A stretch of 64,000 bases of DNA from Microvirga sp052115485 (GTDB lineage: Bacteria > Pseudomonadota > Alphaproteobacteria > Rhizobiales > Beijerinckiaceae): contig NZ_JBFRGU010000004.1 of NCBI RefSeq assembly GCF_052115485.1, forward strand, positions 434,001-498,000, given 5' to 3'. Positions 63,001 to 64,000 of this stretch are shown in pieces. Numbering within the stretch: the first letter of the stretch is position 1; the number at the start of each line of letters is the position of its first letter. The notes under the pieces are model-generated. The model was not told where the DNA came from. It saw nothing but the letters and a program-made list of their open reading frames with translations, and ran no database searches. A program made the position numbers and the translations under genes.

Positions 63001-63843
63001 ATGAAGCTGCTGCGGTATGGTCCGGTCGGGCAGGAGAAGCCCGGATTGGTGGATGCGAACGGCGCCATTCGCGATCTTTCCGCGCATGTGCAGGACATTG
63101 CCGGAGCAGCACTCTCGGTGGAGGGCCTGAAGCGCATCGCCGCGCTCGATTCCGCGACATTGCCCGCTGTCGATCCGTCCGTTCGTCTAGGCCCGTGCGT
63201 TGCCGGGACGGGCAAGTTCGTCTGCATCGGCCTCAATTATTCCGATCACGCCGCCGAGACCGGCGCCACCGTGCCGCCGGAGCCGATCGTCTTCATGAAA
63301 GCGACGAGCGCCATCGTCGGGCCGAACGACAATATCGAGATTCCGCGCGGATCGCAGAAGACCGACTGGGAAGTGGAACTCGGAATCGTCATCGGCCGCC
63401 ACGCAAAGTACGTGAGTGAGGCCGACGCGCTCGATTATGTGGCGGGCTATTGCCTCACCAACGATGTTTCCGAGCGCGCCTTCCAGGCGGAGCGGCAGGG
63501 GCAATGGACCAAGGGCAAGTCCTGCGACACCTTCGGGCCCACAGGCCCCTGGCTCGTGACGAAAGATGAGATCGCCGATCCGCAGAACCTCAAGATGTGG
63601 TGTGACGTGAACGGCCGCCGCATGCAGAACGGCTCCTCGGCGACCATGGTCTACGGCGTGAGATATCTCGTCTCCTACCTCTCGCAATTCATGTCGCTGC
63701 ATCCGGGCGACATCATCTCCACCGGCACGCCGCCGGGTGTCGGGCTCGGAATGAAGCCGCCGGTGTTTCTCAAAGCGGGCGATGTGGTAACGCTCGGCAT
63801 CGAAGGTCTCGGCACGCAGCGCCAGCTCTGCGTTCAGGGCTGA
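63001..63843 (+). CDS. Fumarylacetoacetate hydrolase family protein
   Basis: A 280-aa FAH-superfamily enzyme. The metal-binding residues lie in 'TDWEVELGIVIGRHAKYVSE' and the preceding 'CIGLNYSDHAAETGA', and 'ISTGTPPGVGLGMKPPVFLK' is near the C-terminus. Members split or isomerise C-C bonds of 2,4-diketo or ureido acids (ureidoglycolate lyase-like, 2,4-diketo-3-deoxy-fuconate hydrolase-like); which applies cannot be told here. GGGAGACGCCAGGAA precedes the start. Confidence 0.92.
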   Translation: MKLLRYGPVGQEKPGLVDANGAIRDLSAHVQDIAGAALSVEGLKRIAALDSATLPAVDPSVRLGPCVAGTGKFVCIGLNYSDHAAETGATVPPEPIVFMKATSAIVGPNDNIEIPRGSQKTDWEVELGIVIGRHAKYVSEADALDYVAGYCLTNDVSERAFQAERQGQWTKGKSCDTFGPTGPWLVTKDEIADPQNLKMWCDVNGRRMQNGSSATMVYGVRYLVSYLSQFMSLHPGDIISTGTPPGVGLGMKPPVFLKAGDVVTLGIEGLGTQRQLCVQG

Positions 63844-63860
63844 CGCAACATTCGTCCGCA

Positions 63861-63880
63861 AAGGGCGTTCGCGCGCCCTT
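63861..63880 (+). terminator. Hairpin after the FAH-family gene
   Basis: AAGGGCG-TTCGCG-CGCCCTT followed by CCTCTTTATCTT, 17 bases past the stop. Confidence 0.65.
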
Positions 63881-63910
63881 CCTCTTTATCTTCTCGAACG
63901 TTCAAGAATC

Positions 63911-64000
63911 ATGGACCTTTCAACCGTCGCGCTTCTCGCCGCCTCCGGATTGGCGGCAGGTCTCGTCAATGCGATTGCCGGAGGCGGCACGTTCTTCACC
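63911..64000 (+). CDS. TauE/SafE (TSUP) family permease, N-terminal fragment
   Basis: Only the first 30 codons are in the window: MDLSTVALLAASGLAAGLVN and then AIAGGGTFFT. The 'G.VN..AGGG.F' motif in the first helix is the TauE/SafE family signature. Members export sulfite or other organosulfur anions. No further features can be seen. Confidence 0.8.
   Translation, partial: MDLSTVALLAASGLAAGLVNAIAGGGTFFT

Overview
The window looks like chromosomal DNA of a GC-rich alphaproteobacterium, most likely of the order Hyphomicrobiales (Rhizobiales). The basis is the codon usage, the gene content (mmsA/mmsB, a Liv-type amino-acid transporter, an RpiR-controlled inositol cluster, TrhO, a NudK-type Nudix enzyme) and three families of intergenic palindromic repeats of the kind common in that order. 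I cannot name a genus.

Layout. 1-4511: a truncated LysR regulator divergent from mmsA, then an acyl-CoA dehydrogenase and mmsB (valine/branched acyl catabolism). 4960-19505: housekeeping and transport genes, namely an O-antigen-ligase-like membrane protein, an M20 amidohydrolase, lactate permease, a GTP cyclohydrolase II homologue, an EamA exporter, NudK, an SLC13 permease, a CAP-domain lipoprotein, and an overlapping flavoprotein-recQ pair. 19775-32211: a myo-inositol locus, with a sugar ABC transporter (binding protein, permease, ATPase), two Gfo/Idh/MocA dehydrogenases (one IolG), an RpiR-type regulator, IolC fused to a DUF2090 aldolase-like domain, IolD, IolE and IolB. MmsA at 734 can supply the last step (malonate semialdehyde to acetyl-CoA), so the whole route is encodable here. 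32226-37288: livK-livG-livF-livH-livM.

37573-52686 is a genomic island of about 15.1 kb inserted in the 3' half of a tRNA-Arg(CCG) gene. A 45-bp piece of the tRNA (37573-37617) is repeated exactly at 52642-52686, next to a tyrosine integrase. The cargo reads as less GC-rich and includes two TTG-start genes. It holds a small ADP-ribosyltransferase-like protein, a DUF4209 (RNxxxHG, HEPN-like) protein divergent from a 1383-aa protein that starts with a HigA-like HTH followed by a nuclease-like/STAND-like region, a PcfJ-reminiscent protein facing an XRE regulator, an FG-GAP plus RTX secreted protein, a serine recombinase with large palindromes, and a 900-bp stretch without genes. The divergent pair with its operator array is the best candidate for an undescribed, possibly defensive, system.

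52687-64000: two small conserved-looking ORFs, two tandem RTX proteins whose C-terminal DNA is nearly identical and resembles that of the island RTX protein, then an alpha/beta hydrolase, AI-2E-type permease, trhO-slyX, an aldo/keto reductase, an FAH-family hydrolase and the start of a TauE/SafE permease. All functions are read from sequence patterns; no database search was possible.
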